Made by a program: the position numbers and the translations under genes. Under the pieces are notes generated by a model. It was not told where the DNA came from and ran no database searches. It was given only the letters and a program-made list of their open reading frames with translations. A stretch of 64,000 bases of DNA from an uncultured Muribaculaceae bacterium (GTDB taxonomy: Bacteria; Bacteroidota; Bacteroidia; Bacteroidales; Muribaculaceae). Numbering within the stretch: the stretch's first letter is position 1; each line of letters begins with the position of its first letter. The DNA is taken from NCBI GenBank assembly GCA_910578385.1, contig CAJTQV010000008.1, positions 88,548 to 152,547 on the forward strand, in the 5' to 3' direction. This document shows, piece after piece, positions 43,107 to 51,961 of this stretch.

Positions 43107-43985
43107 ATGGCACGACGAATAAATCCTTTTACTGACTTCGGATTCAAATACATCTTCGGTCGTGAAGGTGCTAAAGAATACCTGATTGATTTTCTCAACG
43201 GACTTCTCAAAGATGAAGAGAACTTTGAGCCAATTGAAGACATCAGATACACCGATAAGGAAAATAAAGGATCGGGATCTTTAGATCGGGGAATAATCTA
43301 TGATATAAACTGTGTGACCACTTCCGGCAAACAGTTTATCGTAGAGATGCAGAATAGTCAGCAAGAATTCTTCTTCGACAGAAGCATATACTATTTTTGC
43401 AGGGCAATAAACGAACAGGGGGAAAGAGGTCAGAACTGGAAATACAATCTCAGGCCGGTATATATTGTGGCTTTCGTGAACTTTGAAATTCCGGAACTCG
43501 GAGACCAAGTCCGTACTGATGTAGGCTTTTGTAATCTTCAGACAAAAGAACCCATTTCCGATAAAGCGCGTTTTATATACATACAGCTTCCGAAGTTCAG
43601 GAAAAAGAGAAAGGAAGATTGTAAAAATATCTTCGAATGGTGGATTTACAACCTCATAAACATGGAGACTATGGAACAATTGGCATTCATCAAACAGCAC
43701 AACCTTTTTCAAAGGCTTTCAGAAATAACAGAATACGCCGCTCTCAACAAAGAGCAGCGCAAGGTTTATGATGCTGACCTGAAAGCCTATCGTGACCTGA
43801 CAAACTCCATTGAGTTCGCGGAGTCAAAGGGACGACAGGAAGGACGGCAGGAAGGACGACAGGAAGGAGTAAGTCTGGAACGTTCAAAAATTGTGAGCAC
43901 TTTGTTTCGGAACGGAATGAAGCCGGACACCATATCACAAATGACCGGCATATCGGAAAACGAAGTTAACAGAATCCTACAATAA
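43107..43985 (+). CDS. Rpn family recombination-promoting nuclease (PD-(D/E)XK)
   Basis: 292 residues. N-terminal segment RINPFTDFGFKYIFGREGAKE is typical of Rpn/PDDEXK_2 proteins; the nuclease core is likely D66 (IIYDINC) with E80 and Q82 in FIVEMQNSQ. Rpn nucleases promote RecA-independent recombination. The C-terminal region contains a direct tandem GRQEGRQEGRQEG, encoded by three 12-base units, then a helix-turn-helix-like end (DTISQMTGISENEVNRIL). Such genes are often phase-variable through repeat slippage. It sits at the left edge of the polysaccharide locus, transcribed away from it. Confidence 0.85.
   Translation: MARRINPFTDFGFKYIFGREGAKEYLIDFLNGLLKDEENFEPIEDIRYTDKENKGSGSLDRGIIYDINCVTTSGKQFIVEMQNSQQEFFFDRSIYYFCRAINEQGERGQNWKYNLRPVYIVAFVNFEIPELGDQVRTDVGFCNLQTKEPISDKARFIYIQLPKFRKKRKEDCKNIFEWWIYNLINMETMEQLAFIKQHNLFQRLSEITEYAALNKEQRKVYDADLKAYRDLTNSIEFAESKGRQEGRQEGRQEGVSLERSKIVSTLFRNGMKPDTISQMTGISENEVNRILQ
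43830..43865 (+). repeat. Three tandem 12-bp repeats inside the Rpn-like gene
   Basis: Units at 43830, 43842 and 43854, of the form GGACGRCAGGAA, each encoding Gly-Arg-Gln-Glu; the middle one has one transition. Slippage by one unit would keep the frame. Confidence 0.8.
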
Positions 43986-44009
43986 TATTAGTTGCTGCGT
44001 CGGAGCGGC

Positions 44010-45182
44010 TCAGCGAGATTTAAGATTATCTGCCGCCCGGGCATAAATCTGCATCAGGGTATCATATATCTGCCGTCGCGAATAGCTTGCGACGGCTTTT
44101 TCATATCCCTTGGCCCCCATACGGCGACAACGGTCTGAGTCAGGATACAGGTCTGCTATTGCAGAAGAAAGCGCGTCGGAATCGCCGGGGACAACAAGAA
44201 GCCCGTTCTCGTTGTGGTCAATTATTGACTGCATCGCCCCGATGGAGGTAGTTACCACTGGCTTGCCAAGCAACATGCCGCGGGTGATGACATTCGGAAA
44301 ACCTTCGTACCATTTGCTCGGCACGACTATTAGGCGCGAATCGAGATAGAAACGGTCAAGGTCATCACCCTTGCGGAAACCGACAAATTCAATATTGGGC
44401 GGCAGGTCGTCGGGCATCACAAAATTGGCATCAAGATTACCCGCAACCTTGAAATGAATCGCAGGATTACGACGCGCCGCCTCTATAAATTCATATATCC
44501 CTTTCTCGGCACTCACCCGCCCTACAAAGCTGACCCAATCCCCAAGACGGCCATCGTTATCTATGTTGATTACCGGAGATATGCCCGGGAGCACACCTAT
44601 CTTATGCTCCGGAATGCCCTGTCCGATAAACTTATCCCTCTGAAAGCCGCTCTGCGTTATGAACATATCCACGCCATCGAGTATCATGCGCGACGCACGC
44701 CCGAAGGCATTACGCACCGCATAGCCTACGCTTCGCGACCTGCTACCGAGGCAATTAAGTCTCACGCAGTTTAGCTCATGGCCTCCCCAGCAACGCTCGC
44801 ATACATTACCCGACGGATCGAGCGACAGACCCGACGGACAGAAAAGCCGGTAATTCGGGCACCGCATCACGACCGGAATGCCTCGCTTCCGGATGGGCGC
44901 GAAAACCGCCGCAGACAGCAAAGGATAAAGATTCTGCACCTGCACGATGTCTGGCTTATACTCATCGAGCACACGCGCCAGCCTACGGGCAGAGAAAGGG
45001 TTATACACACCGGCCACAAGAGCCTTGAACTTTCCCGCAACGCTGTCGGCAATCTCAGCCGAGCTACGCGTAAACCACCTCACCTCGTGCCCATGCTCAC
45101 GCAAGAGCGCAACGAGTTCACGCGCAGCATGTTCCTCACCACTCGGCCGCGCGTACTCATTGTGTACATAGAGTACCTTCAT
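44010..45182 (-). CDS. Glycosyltransferase family 4 protein
   Basis: 390 residues from the ATG at 45182 (MKVLYVHNEYARPSGEE); the eleven codons before it are in the gap and rejected. GT-B fold: N-terminal Rossmann domain up to about 190, C-terminal domain with SFVGRVSAEKGIYEFIEAAR, LIVVPSKWYEGFPNVITRGM and ENGLLVVPGDSDALSSAI, the donor-nucleotide site. It is the last gene of the polysaccharide locus. Donor and acceptor are unknown. Confidence 0.9.
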   Translation of the reverse strand: MKVLYVHNEYARPSGEEHAARELVALLREHGHEVRWFTRSSAEIADSVAGKFKALVAGVYNPFSARRLARVLDEYKPDIVQVQNLYPLLSAAVFAPIRKRGIPVVMRCPNYRLFCPSGLSLDPSGNVCERCWGGHELNCVRLNCLGSRSRSVGYAVRNAFGRASRMILDGVDMFITQSGFQRDKFIGQGIPEHKIGVLPGISPVINIDNDGRLGDWVSFVGRVSAEKGIYEFIEAARRNPAIHFKVAGNLDANFVMPDDLPPNIEFVGFRKGDDLDRFYLDSRLIVVPSKWYEGFPNVITRGMLLGKPVVTTSIGAMQSIIDHNENGLLVVPGDSDALSSAIADLYPDSDRCRRMGAKGYEKAVASYSRRQIYDTLMQIYARAADNLKSR

Positions 45183-45251
45183 AAAACACAAAAAAGGAAA
45201 TAAAGCCCCCACCAATCACCATGCCGACTACTATACCACCGGCATCCTGAC

Positions 45252-45277
45252 GTAGGGACGCACGGCCCGTGCGTCCG
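45252..45277 (+). repeat. Palindromic repeat copy B
   Basis: Full match to the family in the opposite orientation to copy A: GTAGGGACGCACGG then CCCGTGCGTCCG. It lies in the 132-base gap between two locus genes and can fold as a GC-rich hairpin. Confidence 0.85.
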
Positions 45278-45314
45278 CTTCCATACACCATCCCCTGATA
45301 TCAGTCCCGAAAAA

Positions 45315-46190
45315 TCAGAGCTTTATATCAAGCCTATCACCCAAAATCCAATCAAATTCATCCGGTACAAATCGCACACTACCCGAAGCCGGATAAAGCG
45401 TAATCTCCCCGAAATACAGCCGACCACCTACGGTATAAAAATCGGTACGCATAAACGGATATCCCGCAGACAGTTTCCGCGACAGGTCAAGCATCTCATG
45501 CAATTCAGCCGGACACGGCTCAACCTCGGCTGCATTCGGATGTCCCGGGCGGCGCACATCAAGCCGCTTCCAGTTAACATCGTAAAAATCCTCCGTCAGA
45601 CCTGACTCACCAAAACGATCGCGACACACCAGAATCACCTCCGGAACCCCATTGAAATTATGCACCTTGAAATCAGCGGGCAACGCGCCACCATCAGCCT
45701 CTAAAAGAGCCTCCGCTATGATTCGGGGCTTAACGTTCTTATAAGGCCACTCACGCGTAACGGCATAGAAATCTCGTTTCAACGATTCACGCATATCGGC
45801 CACTGCCTGCGTTCTATTGAGTTTACCTTTGTCGCGGCATATGACAACGCGTCCGCTGTCGTGCGTGGCCTTGAGCACAAACTTATCGGGCAACAAGTCA
45901 AAGTCGATATCCTCGGCTCTGTCCCATACGCCAAGGGTCGGAATTATATACTCCTCCCCTATTATCGATGCGACATAGCGCTTGGCCTCATACTTATCGA
46001 CCATAGTAGTATAAAGCGGTTTACGGTCATGTAACTTAAGCCAGTTCAGTTTCTCGTTGAACGTTTTGGGACTACGCAGATTCGGCCACCGCCCGAAATT
46101 CTTGCGGAATTTAAGCGCGATAAACCACCTGTCAGGCACAACCCGCGCCACCCGATACAACAATCCCTTCAGTTTACTGTCAGATTTCAT
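45315..46190 (-). CDS. TupA-like ATP-grasp protein
   Basis: 291 residues from the ATG at 46190 (MKSDSKLKG). The longer frame to 46421 overlaps the adjacent glycosyltransferase gene and is rejected. Recognisable ATP-grasp elements: KFRKNFGRWPNLRSPKTFNE, VDKYEAKRYVASIIGEEYI, KFVLKATHDSGRVVICRDK and RTDFYTVGGRLYFGEITLYP (metal-binding Glu). The TupA-like family is linked to cell-surface polymers carrying peptides or amino acids (teichuronopeptides), so it may form an amide on the glycan (inference). Two bases separate it from the upstream GT gene. Confidence 0.85.
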   Translation of the reverse strand: MKSDSKLKGLLYRVARVVPDRWFIALKFRKNFGRWPNLRSPKTFNEKLNWLKLHDRKPLYTTMVDKYEAKRYVASIIGEEYIIPTLGVWDRAEDIDFDLLPDKFVLKATHDSGRVVICRDKGKLNRTQAVADMRESLKRDFYAVTREWPYKNVKPRIIAEALLEADGGALPADFKVHNFNGVPEVILVCRDRFGESGLTEDFYDVNWKRLDVRRPGHPNAAEVEPCPAELHEMLDLSRKLSAGYPFMRTDFYTVGGRLYFGEITLYPASGSVRFVPDEFDWILGDRLDIKL

Positions 46191-46192
46191 AT

Positions 46193-47356
46193 TCAATAAC
46201 TCTGCGTATCTACACACGCCTCGTATATTCCTTTGGCGGCGTGGGCTGGTGTGTGATTGGCCACGATGCGGCGTGAGGCGGCTCCCATCTCGGCAAGGCT
46301 GGCGCGTGATTCTGAGATTTGGCGCAAAGTGTGGGCAGTCGCGGCGCAGTCGAGCGGGTCGAAGGTCCAGCCGTTTTCCGGTTGTACCAGTTCGGGATGG
46401 CAACCGTTGTAGATGGAACATGCCACAGGCAGTCCGGCCGCCATCGCTTCCGGCACAACGAGACTCCAGTTGTCCTCCAATGTCGGGATTATGAAACAGT
46501 CGGCAGCCTTGTAATACGGCCCGAGGTCATCATAATTGACTGCGCCGACAATACGCACATTGTCAAGACCATTATCGCGCACATACGCCTCGATTTCCGC
46601 ACGCTGCACACCATCACCGACAAGCATCAGGGTAGCATCCTCAAGACGCGCCTCTTTCCACGCAGCTAGCATCTGCATGATGCCCTTACGCGGAATCAAC
46701 TGACCAAGATAGAGGAAAGTCAGACCATTGAGGCGATATTCCTCCCGCACAGCATCAACCTCAGTCTTGTCTACGGCCGCGACCCGCGCAGCAACACCAT
46801 CCGTGTCAGCTGTCATATGGCCGTAGGCCAACGGTTTCCTATACTTCAATGTATCGCGTACATATTCAGCAGTAAGGACTCCGTTGCAATCTATGACATC
46901 AATCCAACGCGATACAAACCGGCGGTACATAGTGCGCAGTTTCCCGGCGTTGCGCTCAGTATGAGGTGTGCGCTCATAGCACATCACATGCCTGATACCT
47001 TTGAGATTGAACATTCGGACAATCAGGGCGGCATAAGTCCACTGGAAAAAACCATCAGAGACAATCACATCAGGTTTTGACTCCCGTATTGCCTTGACCA
47101 ATCCTTTCTGGACAGGAATACGATAACCACGGTTAGCCATTGTGGCGTTGTCGCTTTTCGCGCCTGTCAATCGCTTCTCCCCGTGCAATGCAATAGCCCT
47201 TTCACCAAGAAATTCAGCTACTCGACGCTTGCACCGTTCAGGATTCACATCACCGTTATAGATAAGCGTCAACTCATGGCCGCACAATTCATCGAGAGCA
47301 CGGTAAACCGGCAAACGATAATCAAGAAAGCTTCTTGTTACCCAAGTTATTCTCAT
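46193..47356 (-). CDS. Glycosyltransferase family 4 protein
   Basis: 387 residues from the ATG at 47356 (MRITWVTRSFLDYRLPVYR). GT-B protein with LTFLYLGQLIPRKGIMQMLAAW, DNVRIVGAVNYDDLGPYYK, CFIIPTLEDNWSLVVPEAMA and AMAAGLPVACS, the usual EX7E-type donor site. It overlaps the polymerase gene by 35 bases, so its ATG lies inside the upstream gene's end. Acceptor and donor are unknown. Confidence 0.9.
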   Translation of the reverse strand: MRITWVTRSFLDYRLPVYRALDELCGHELTLIYNGDVNPERCKRRVAEFLGERAIALHGEKRLTGAKSDNATMANRGYRIPVQKGLVKAIRESKPDVIVSDGFFQWTYAALIVRMFNLKGIRHVMCYERTPHTERNAGKLRTMYRRFVSRWIDVIDCNGVLTAEYVRDTLKYRKPLAYGHMTADTDGVAARVAAVDKTEVDAVREEYRLNGLTFLYLGQLIPRKGIMQMLAAWKEARLEDATLMLVGDGVQRAEIEAYVRDNGLDNVRIVGAVNYDDLGPYYKAADCFIIPTLEDNWSLVVPEAMAAGLPVACSIYNGCHPELVQPENGWTFDPLDCAATAHTLRQISESRASLAEMGAASRRIVANHTPAHAAKGIYEACVDTQSY

Positions 47357-48620
47357 GATGTTTGTATTCTTCTGAATATGTAGATTCGTCTGAAATATTT
47401 TGACATCCGACCTCATCAGACGAATGATTTTTCAATTCATAATATTTGCCAAACACATAGAACCCGCATACCAGCACAAAAATGTACATACACGGCATCC
47501 ATGCCCCAAATACACGTGTGCCGACACTTGGATTACCCATGCAATGCATGAAAGCCACACAGAAACACCCGATAAGCATCGCCCTGTATTCACGCGGAAT
47601 ATGACGCGAGAATACACACCGGAAAAGCGCAAGCAAAAAAACTGCAAATATTATTGCCCCCGGTATACCCATACCCATAGCCGCACTGAAAAGAGAATTA
47701 TGGGCACTGATAGCTTGAAGTCCCTTGGAATAAAGCACATAAGGTTCGGCAGCAAAAAAGCCCAATCCCATGGGATTCTCATCAAGGCTTTCCAAAGTAG
47801 CATTCATAAGTAAGTTGCGGCCTGATGTTTCTTCAAGGGACACATCGTTCTTATCAAAGAAAATAGTATTCTTTATAATTCGGTAAGGGCCAATTGCTAT
47901 CACACCGAGGAGTATTATAAAAGCGATGACACCAGTCATTAATTTACCTTTCACATTGGTCCAAAAACCACTTATACAACCTAATATCATACCAATATAC
48001 GCCACTGTAGACATCGAAAATATTGACATTACCATTACAAGCCAATTATACCATCTGCGCGGAATAAAATAAAATGCAATGAAAAAGAAACAAGTTGACA
48101 TCATCTGCGAAGCCTGGAGAAGCGTCGCTAAATCGGGAGCCCATTGCCCCATTCTAATAAGAGACCATATCGTATCCCAAACACAATAAAGCAATGACCA
48201 GGTCATGACAAACTTCAAACTTCCCCTGTCGAACAAGTCTTGTACTACCGCTACAATGAGCAAAGCTGTGGCAACACACTCAAATGCTCGGAATCCAGTC
48301 AGGGGAGGGTTGACACTCCAAGCCATACTAACCACGCCGAAAACTGAATAAATCAGAAACCACAAGATAGGTGAACGACTTGTTACAGCTCTTCCAAATC
48401 CAGATTCAGAACGGAATATATCAATACATGCCATCCAAAATGCCACAAAGGCATAAAGAATAAAAATCATTGCCGACATATCCACGCTGGAATATGAATC
48501 TAAATCTCTGCGACGGGTAAATATGAAATAAATTACAGGCCTCGCTAACAGTATCCACCCGACCGGCGATGTCAGCCGAGCGACATCCTTTATACTTATC
48601 CCCTCAATTTGCGTTTTCAC
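47322..48620 (-). CDS. O-antigen polymerase/ligase-like membrane protein (Wzy-like)
   Basis: 432 residues, with about 11 hydrophobic helices and a large soluble loop after TFGRNLLMNATLES-like RNLLMNATLESLDENPMGLG and AISAHNSLFSAAMG, the pattern of the O-antigen ligase/polymerase (Wzy_C) family. It joins repeat units of the exported glycan, or links them to a carrier. The start is GTG at 48620. Its C-terminal ~20 residues are hydrophilic and rich in Ser/Glu/His. Confidence 0.85.
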   Translation of the reverse strand: MKTQIEGISIKDVARLTSPVGWILLARPVIYFIFTRRRDLDSYSSVDMSAMIFILYAFVAFWMACIDIFRSESGFGRAVTSRSPILWFLIYSVFGVVSMAWSVNPPLTGFRAFECVATALLIVAVVQDLFDRGSLKFVMTWSLLYCVWDTIWSLIRMGQWAPDLATLLQASQMMSTCFFFIAFYFIPRRWYNWLVMVMSIFSMSTVAYIGMILGCISGFWTNVKGKLMTGVIAFIILLGVIAIGPYRIIKNTIFFDKNDVSLEETSGRNLLMNATLESLDENPMGLGFFAAEPYVLYSKGLQAISAHNSLFSAAMGMGIPGAIIFAVFLLALFRCVFSRHIPREYRAMLIGCFCVAFMHCMGNPSVGTRVFGAWMPCMYIFVLVCGFYVFGKYYELKNHSSDEVGCQNISDESTYSEEYKHHENNLGNKKLS

Positions 48621-49524
48621 TTTCCAATTGTTTAATTCGGTTCACCAATTCTGTTGTTATCACCTGTTGACCATGACGGTTCAGGTGAAGACGGTCACTG
48701 AATATCCGGAAGTCCCCTGCATACTGCGGATTGAAATCCCAGAACTCTACCATTTCATTACCTGCCGCATATTCCGTAAACCAGTCAATCATCCGTCGGT
48801 ATTTATCCGGCTCGTAGTTGTTGAGCATATAGAATGTCGGTGTGTTGACAAGCACGACCTTCACTCCCCGGTCGGTCAACAGTTCAACTGTCTCCCTGAA
48901 CTGAGCCATCAGTTCTGGATTCATCTTTATATGACGTTCGTCGTGGTTGCGCAACTTGCGACGATAGGTGTCAATGTCAATCGTATTATTTTTGAAATTC
49001 TCCCAGTTACCCGCCCAACCGCGCAACACAGCATTTTTCAGTCCCTCGTCGTTAAAGCGCGTGGTCTTTACAAGTTTATGAAGCCAGTAATCCGTATGGT
49101 CGGCCTGAGAACGTATGTAACTGTCTACATAACTGTTATCCATGAAAGGATAAAAAAGCATGTATGAATTCTGACTCAGACCTTCTCCCGTAAATGTACA
49201 CAAATCAACGCCATATAGGACATATCTTAATGAATCGGCGTTGCCTGAGTTAAGGAAATGCTCCACCATGGTCTTGCGGTCAGTCACATTCACGCCCTCG
49301 CGTGTATACTTGGATACTTTAAGACCAAGTTCATTTTCAAGACGTTCCTTATCAGTGGCAAGCATCAGGTGCGAGTGGCCTATTAGAAGAATCTGCGACT
49401 TCGTGTCAAGACCGTAGAAGCGTTCCACGCCACGCATCATAACCCAATTGGCTACATAGTCAGCTATAAAGAATGCCGCTATGGCAATCACAGAAATCAG
49501 AAGAATCTTATGATTTTTTCGCAT
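48604..49524 (-). CDS. SGNH-hydrolase-like protein, partner of the MBOAT acyltransferase
   Basis: 306 residues. One N-terminal membrane anchor (about 8-29), then a periplasmic SGNH-like domain: SQILLIGHSHLM with the candidate catalytic Ser51, LVNTPTFYMLN and the C-terminal Asp-His pair in SDRLHLNRHGQQV. In AlgJ/AlgX- or DltD-like systems such proteins finish the transfer of an acyl group that the MBOAT enzyme passes across the membrane. It begins at an ATG that overlaps the MBOAT stop by one base (49524), so the two are co-translated. Confidence 0.85.
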   Translation of the reverse strand: MRKNHKILLISVIAIAAFFIADYVANWVMMRGVERFYGLDTKSQILLIGHSHLMLATDKERLENELGLKVSKYTREGVNVTDRKTMVEHFLNSGNADSLRYVLYGVDLCTFTGEGLSQNSYMLFYPFMDNSYVDSYIRSQADHTDYWLHKLVKTTRFNDEGLKNAVLRGWAGNWENFKNNTIDIDTYRRKLRNHDERHIKMNPELMAQFRETVELLTDRGVKVVLVNTPTFYMLNNYEPDKYRRMIDWFTEYAAGNEMVEFWDFNPQYAGDFRIFSDRLHLNRHGQQVITTELVNRIKQLESENAN

Positions 49525-50951
49525 CAGAACTGAAAATATACAAATGTGTCGCTGCTCATGCCGAACATACCCATAAGCAACAGCAATGGAATTGACATGA
49601 AAATGTTGCGCGTGAGCTGGCGGTCATAGTCCGTCACATCATACCACACAAACCTGCGGCGCACCAACAGTTCGTAACCGAGAAATACCAACAGCATGGC
49701 GCAAGTACCGACGAATGTAAATGACGATGCACCCATCGAGAAACCACCGCCAAAGTCTGTTGCAATTTTCGTCACTACATATGCCGCATCGCCAAATGAC
49801 TCGATACGGAAGAATATCCACGCCACCGTCACAAGCATGAACACCACACAGCCCGACAGCATCGACGTAAAGCGGTTCCATCTGACGGTCTTTTTCTGCA
49901 AACCGAGAAAATGCTCGCAGAGATAGAAAACCGCATGAAGCGCGCCCCATATAATGAAATTCCACGCCGCGCCATGCCATATGCCCGACAATATGAAAAT
50001 TGTCGATATGTTGAATATCCAACGTGCCTTGTTACCGACACGACTGCCGCCCAATGAGAAATAGACATATTCAGTAAACCAAGAAGTTAAGGCGATGTGC
50101 CACTTGCGCCAGAATTCCTTGATGGTACGCGAGAAATAAGGCTGACGGAAATTCTTGGTGACATCGAATCCGAGAGCTTTGGCCACACCGAGCGCCATGT
50201 CGCTATAACCGCTGAAATCACAATAAATCTGGATACTGTAGAAAACTGCGGCCAAAGCAAGTGTGGTACCTGCAACATATTGCGACGATCCATATGCCCA
50301 ATCCACATAATTTGCCAATCTGTCGGCAATCACCATCTTCTTGAATAGACCCCAGATGAATATGCAAGCCCCCTGCGCCACATCGCGTACAGTCGGCGTG
50401 AAATAACGCCCAATCTGCGGCAACAGATTGCGTGCCTTCTCGATAGGGCCGGAGAGTATCGTCGGAAAGAAAGCCACAAACAGCGCGAAGTCAAGTGGTG
50501 ATGCTTGACTCGTAATTTTCTTACGATAAACATCAATAGTATATGACAAAGCCTGAAACGTAAAGAATGATATTCCCACAGGCAACAGCAGACCATCAAG
50601 CAGCTCCGTATTCAATTCAAATGAAAGTAATGCAGCAAACGAATTGCAGAGGAAAAGCGCATACTTGAAGAAGACCAACGGCAACAACGACAGCACCGAA
50701 CACCATGCCACTATAGTTTTCCCTCGTTTCTCCGAAACTGAAAAAAGAGCCTTTCCTCCAAAAAAGTTCACCGCTGTCACATATAGCAGAATCAGCAGAA
50801 ACCCCACATTGAAACTGCCGTAGAACCAATACGACGCGACAAGCAAAATCGCATTACGGACTTTCAGATTCCTCACTGTAAGCCGTTCGAGCACAACGAA
50901 CAACAGAACGACAATAAAGAATCCTACAAAAGAAAAACTATTGAAAAACAT
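49524..50951 (-). CDS. MBOAT family O-acyltransferase
   Basis: 475 residues, about 11 transmembrane helices. Membrane-bound O-acyltransferase fold with LPVGISFFTFQALSYTIDVY, SGPIEKARNLLPQ, GYSDMALGVAKALGF and the catalytic His in SGIWHGAAWN (H326). Related to AlgI/DltB, it moves acyl groups (often acetyl) to the outer face of the inner membrane for O-acylation of polysaccharide. It overlaps the SGNH-like gene and the GT2 gene by one base each, an operon core. Confidence 0.93.
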   Translation of the reverse strand: MFFNSFSFVGFFIVVLLFVVLERLTVRNLKVRNAILLVASYWFYGSFNVGFLLILLYVTAVNFFGGKALFSVSEKRGKTIVAWCSVLSLLPLVFFKYALFLCNSFAALLSFELNTELLDGLLLPVGISFFTFQALSYTIDVYRKKITSQASPLDFALFVAFFPTILSGPIEKARNLLPQIGRYFTPTVRDVAQGACIFIWGLFKKMVIADRLANYVDWAYGSSQYVAGTTLALAAVFYSIQIYCDFSGYSDMALGVAKALGFDVTKNFRQPYFSRTIKEFWRKWHIALTSWFTEYVYFSLGGSRVGNKARWIFNISTIFILSGIWHGAAWNFIIWGALHAVFYLCEHFLGLQKKTVRWNRFTSMLSGCVVFMLVTVAWIFFRIESFGDAAYVVTKIATDFGGGFSMGASSFTFVGTCAMLLVFLGYELLVRRRFVWYDVTDYDRQLTRNIFMSIPLLLLMGMFGMSSDTFVYFQF

Positions 50952-51919
50952 TATTTTCTGTGATATTCACGATAGACAAGCGCGCGCGATACAATCAACC
51001 ACATCAAAGGGTTTGACGCACCCGCACGCATCAGGGTTGTCATTTTATCTTTTGGGAAAGTCTCACCGTATATACGGATCTGCGTCTTTGCCAGCGCATA
51101 ACGTTTAGACATAAGAATCGAATACGTAAGATTACGCGCAATCCGTCCACGAGCGTTGATAAATCCGGGATTATCCAACACTTCCGGATTATGCCTCACA
51201 ATCCGTCGCTGCCATATATCCACAGGCACTGCCGCATTCCATCGGGGCAGGTGTTTTGCCACCCAACCTATATCGGCAGTCACTTTGGAGCCGTCGCTGA
51301 CGAAAAGCATTTTCGGTATGTAACCGATTGAACCCGCCGCAGCCAATAACGCCCAGAATTCAAGGTCCTCGCATATGCGCAAATCCTCACGCTGGCCTCC
51401 GGTTGATTTTGCAACCTTTGAGCGAATAAGAATGCTACCGGTGCAGACATGATTATGCTTAGCCCAGAAATCGTAGAAATCTTCAAGAACGCATCCCTCT
51501 TCAGGTGCAAGTACACTCCAGTCCTTCGGTGCTTCATGTTCTCCCGAAGTGGTGAGATGACGTTGTGCGACAGAAACAGCTACACATTCATCATGGTCAT
51601 TGAGGAACCGGACTGTGTTTATCAGAAAATCGGGCAACCAGTAATCGTCAGCATCTATAAAAGCGAGATAACTACCCCGGGCCTCTGCTATGCCACGGTT
51701 GCGAGCCTTTGCCGGCCCTGAATTTGACTGTCTGAACAACCTGATCCTATCCTGCTCAGGACGGGCGTTTATAACTTCGACCGAATTGTCCGTACAGCCA
51801 TCATCCACTAAAATCACCTCAATAGAGAAACCTCCAGCCTGATTAAAAATTGAATCAAGACAACGGCTAACCAGACTTCCGGCGTTATAAACCGGAACTA
51901 TTACCGAAACATCAATCAT
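50951..51919 (-). CDS. Glycosyltransferase family 2 protein
   Basis: 322 residues from the ATG at 51919 (MIDVSVIVPVYNAGSL). The frame further upstream would read through palindromic repeat C. GT-A fold with IEVILVDDGCTDNS, the DXD-type motif YLAFIDADDYW and a following catalytic region with KDWSVLAPEEG. It overlaps the MBOAT gene by one base. Donor and acceptor unknown. Confidence 0.9.
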   Translation of the reverse strand: MIDVSVIVPVYNAGSLVSRCLDSIFNQAGGFSIEVILVDDGCTDNSVEVINARPEQDRIRLFRQSNSGPAKARNRGIAEARGSYLAFIDADDYWLPDFLINTVRFLNDHDECVAVSVAQRHLTTSGEHEAPKDWSVLAPEEGCVLEDFYDFWAKHNHVCTGSILIRSKVAKSTGGQREDLRICEDLEFWALLAAAGSIGYIPKMLFVSDGSKVTADIGWVAKHLPRWNAAVPVDIWQRRIVRHNPEVLDNPGFINARGRIARNLTYSILMSKRYALAKTQIRIYGETFPKDKMTTLMRAGASNPLMWLIVSRALVYREYHRK

Positions 51920-51923
51920 CTCT

Positions 51924-51949
51924 GTAGGGACGCACGGCCCGTGCGTCCG
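51924..51949 (+). repeat. Palindromic repeat copy C
   Basis: Family arms GTAGGGACGCACGG and CCCGTGCGTCCG. With copy D (51989) it forms a head-to-head inverted pair. Confidence 0.9.
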
Positions 51950-51961
51950 CATTTATTTGAG

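Noticed and set aside
46191..46421. Upstream extension of the TupA-like ATP-grasp gene
   Set aside because: It overlaps the end of the neighbouring glycosyltransferase gene and is Arg/Pro-rich without a family match; the ATG at 46190 fits better.
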